Part shown: positions 56,163 to 57,419 of the stretch, piece after piece
How positions within the stretch are numbered: position 1 is the stretch's first letter
Layout: each line of letters starts with the position of its first letter
Notes under the pieces: model-generated
Told to the model about the DNA's origin: nothing
What the model saw: only the letters and a program-made list of their open reading frames with translations
Database searches by the model: none
Assembly: GCA_036493475.1 (NCBI GenBank)
Contig: DASXPS010000021.1
Coordinates: forward strand, 1 to 57,419
DNA length: 57,419 nucleotides
From: Sporichthyaceae bacterium
GTDB taxonomy: Bacteria > Actinomycetota > Actinomycetes > Sporichthyales > Sporichthyaceae
Reading direction: 5' to 3'
Program-made: the position numbers and the translations under genes

Positions 56163-56453
56163 TCAGCGAATGTCGGGGCGCATGACCTTGGTACGCAGCA
56201 CGCTCTCGTTGAGGTTGAGCTGCCGGTCGAGCTCGGCGACCACCGCGGGCTCGGCGGCCAGTTCGACCACCGCGTAGAACCCGTCGGCCTTCTTGCGGAT
56301 CTCGTAGGCCAGCCGGCGCTTGCCCCACACATCGACCTTGTCGACGGTGCCGCCGCCATTGCGGATCACGGAGAGGAACTGTTCGAGCGAGGGTGCGATG
56401 GTCCTCTCGTCGAGATCGGGGTCGAGGATGACCATCAATTCGTATCGACGCAT
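56163..56453 (-). CDS. rpsF: 30S ribosomal protein S6
   Basis: 96 residues from ATG 56453, with GAGGAGG about ten bases upstream. It begins [16 protein letters not shown] and contains [25 protein letters not shown] (core [15 protein letters not shown]), the complete S6. Longer frames to 56651 are not supported. First gene of the rpsF-ssb-rpsR-rplI operon. Confidence 0.97.
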   Translation of the reverse strand: MRRYELMVILDPDLDERTIAPSLEQFLSVIRNGGGTVDKVDVWGKRRLAYEIRKKADGFYAVVELAAEPAVVAELDRQLNLNESVLRTKVMRPDIR

Positions 56454-56578
56454 GAGGCGCCGACCTCCTCTGGACTCAATCGGTCGCGGTCTCTCCGCGA
56501 CAGGAGGGTGCTGAACGCGGTACAGACTAGTGGGCCGGCCCGACAGTTTCCGAATCGCCTGTGGATGACTGACCGGGC

Positions 56579-57364
56579 CTAGCCCGGCAGTCGGGCGCGC
56601 AACCACGCGATGTCCGCGGCCTGACCCTGTGTGCCGCCCGGCGTCTCGCACACCACCGGGGCGCCCGCGGCGAGCACCACGGCCACCAGATCGGCCGGGT
56701 CCACGTTGCCCGCGCCGAAATTCTCGTGCCGGTCCCGGCCGGAGTCGAAGGAGTCCTTGGAGTCGTTGGCGTGCACCAGGTCGATGCGCCCGGTGATCGC
56801 CTTCACCCGGTCGGCGACGCCCGCCAACTCCTCACCGCCCGCGTGCGCGTGGCAGGTGTCCAGGCAGAACCCGGGGTCGAACTCGCCGATGACGTCCCAC
56901 AGTCGGCCGATGGCGTCGAGCTTGCGGGCCATGGCCAAATCGCCGCCCGCGGTGTTCTCGATGAGCACCGGGATCGGGCAGTCCATGCGCTGGAAGGTCT
57001 TGCGCCAGTTCTCCACGCCGATCTCGGGCTCGTCGCCCTTGAGCACGTGGCCGCCGTGCACGATCAGCCCGGCCGCGCCCAGTTCGGCCGCGGCCTGCAG
57101 GTGTTGGGCGAGCAGCTTGCGGCTCGGGATACGGATGCGGTTATTCGTGGTGGCCACATTGATCACGTACGGCGCGTGTACGTAGAGGGTGAGTCCGGCC
57201 GCCGCGGCGGCCTCGCGCAACGCGGCCGGCCCGCCGGGGTAATCGACCCGCGGCCCCTTCCACCCCTGCGGATCACCCAGGAAGAACTGCACCAGATCCG
57301 CGCGGCGGGCCGCCGCCTCGGCGATTGGATCGCAGGAATCGACGTGCGCACCGATGCCAAGCAT
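56579..57364 (-). CDS. AP endonuclease family 2 protein (endonuclease IV-like)
   Basis: 261 residues of TIM-barrel (AP2Ec) type. It starts [16 protein letters not shown], and metal-ligand motifs follow: [67 protein letters not shown] (core [12 protein letters not shown]) and CETPGG. Endonuclease IV cuts abasic sites with a three-metal centre, and all ligand positions appear to be present. Length is a little short of the usual 280. Start ATG 57364. On the same strand as rpsF, 125 bp upstream of it. Confidence 0.9.
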   Translation of the reverse strand: MLGIGAHVDSCDPIAEAAARRADLVQFFLGDPQGWKGPRVDYPGGPAALREAAAAAGLTLYVHAPYVINVATTNNRIRIPSRKLLAQHLQAAAELGAAGLIVHGGHVLKGDEPEIGVENWRKTFQRMDCPIPVLIENTAGGDLAMARKLDAIGRLWDVIGEFDPGFCLDTCHAHAGGEELAGVADRVKAITGRIDLVHANDSKDSFDSGRDRHENFGAGNVDPADLVAVVLAAGAPVVCETPGGTQGQAADIAWLRARLPG

Positions 57365-57419
57365 CTACCGACCCTACGACGGGTGACGCGCGTCCTGACC
57401 ACCATCGGCGCCGACCGGG

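Overview
The window is the replication-origin neighbourhood of a high-GC actinobacterial chromosome. On the minus strand lie dnaA, oriC, dnaN, gnd, recF, a DciA/DUF721 gene, gyrB, gyrA, a DUF3566 gene and tRNA-Ile. On the plus strand lie rpmH, rnpA, yidD, yidC, jag, rsmG, parA and parB. Several markers point to Actinobacteria: SigM with thioredoxin genes and a CwlM-like amidase, a MurJ-linked pseudokinase, inositol phosphate synthase with a PadR regulator, a mycothiol-enzyme family member, and many apparently leaderless starts. From memory, gnd between dnaN and recF, and ino1/padR/PBP/dnaB beyond pcnA, resemble the Streptomyces or Frankia-like order more than the mycobacterial one. I do not assign a genus.

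Layout: 1-3.5 kb holds a truncated TSUP permease, then a divergent hydrolase and TetR-ABC exporter pair sharing a near-perfect palindromic operator. 3.7-4.3 kb is a Phd/PIN toxin-antitoxin pair beside tRNA-Ile. 4.5-16 kb is the replication-initiation and gyrase block with oriC at 14.1-14.6 kb. 16.3-22.2 kb carries ribosomal protein, RNase P, membrane insertion, 16S methylation and chromosome partition genes with two parS sites. 22.2-33.2 kb (minus strand) is an envelope and redox block: DUF6049, murJ, pseudokinase, sigM/anti-sigma, trxB, trxA, cwlM. 33.3-40.5 kb has pcnA and a five-gene peptide ABC transporter. 40.5-49.4 kb has an MFS protein, ino1/padR, DUF5318, a class A PBP and two polyprenol-type glycosyltransferases. 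49.4-50.6 kb is a disturbed stretch with a mycothiol-enzyme homologue, an acyl-CoA synthetase stump and an unexplained 42-residue reading frame. 50.6-57.4 kb (minus strand) is rpsF-ssb-rpsR-rplI and dnaB plus an endonuclease IV-like gene.

The most unusual locus is dnaB. It carries two inteins: a 416-residue one splitting Walker A, with the Ala1 and Trp-Cys-Thr signature of class 3 inteins plus zinc-finger-like motifs, and a 352-residue class 1-like one at the RESG/S site with a degenerate endonuclease. Its conserved N-terminus also lies upstream of the first ATG/GTG/TTG, so translation probably begins at an ATC codon behind a strong Shine-Dalgarno sequence. Other points of interest are DnaA-box clusters on both sides of dnaA and upstream of gyrB, a 33-bp tandem repeat inside recF, and a probable inversion of the rpsF-dnaB block.
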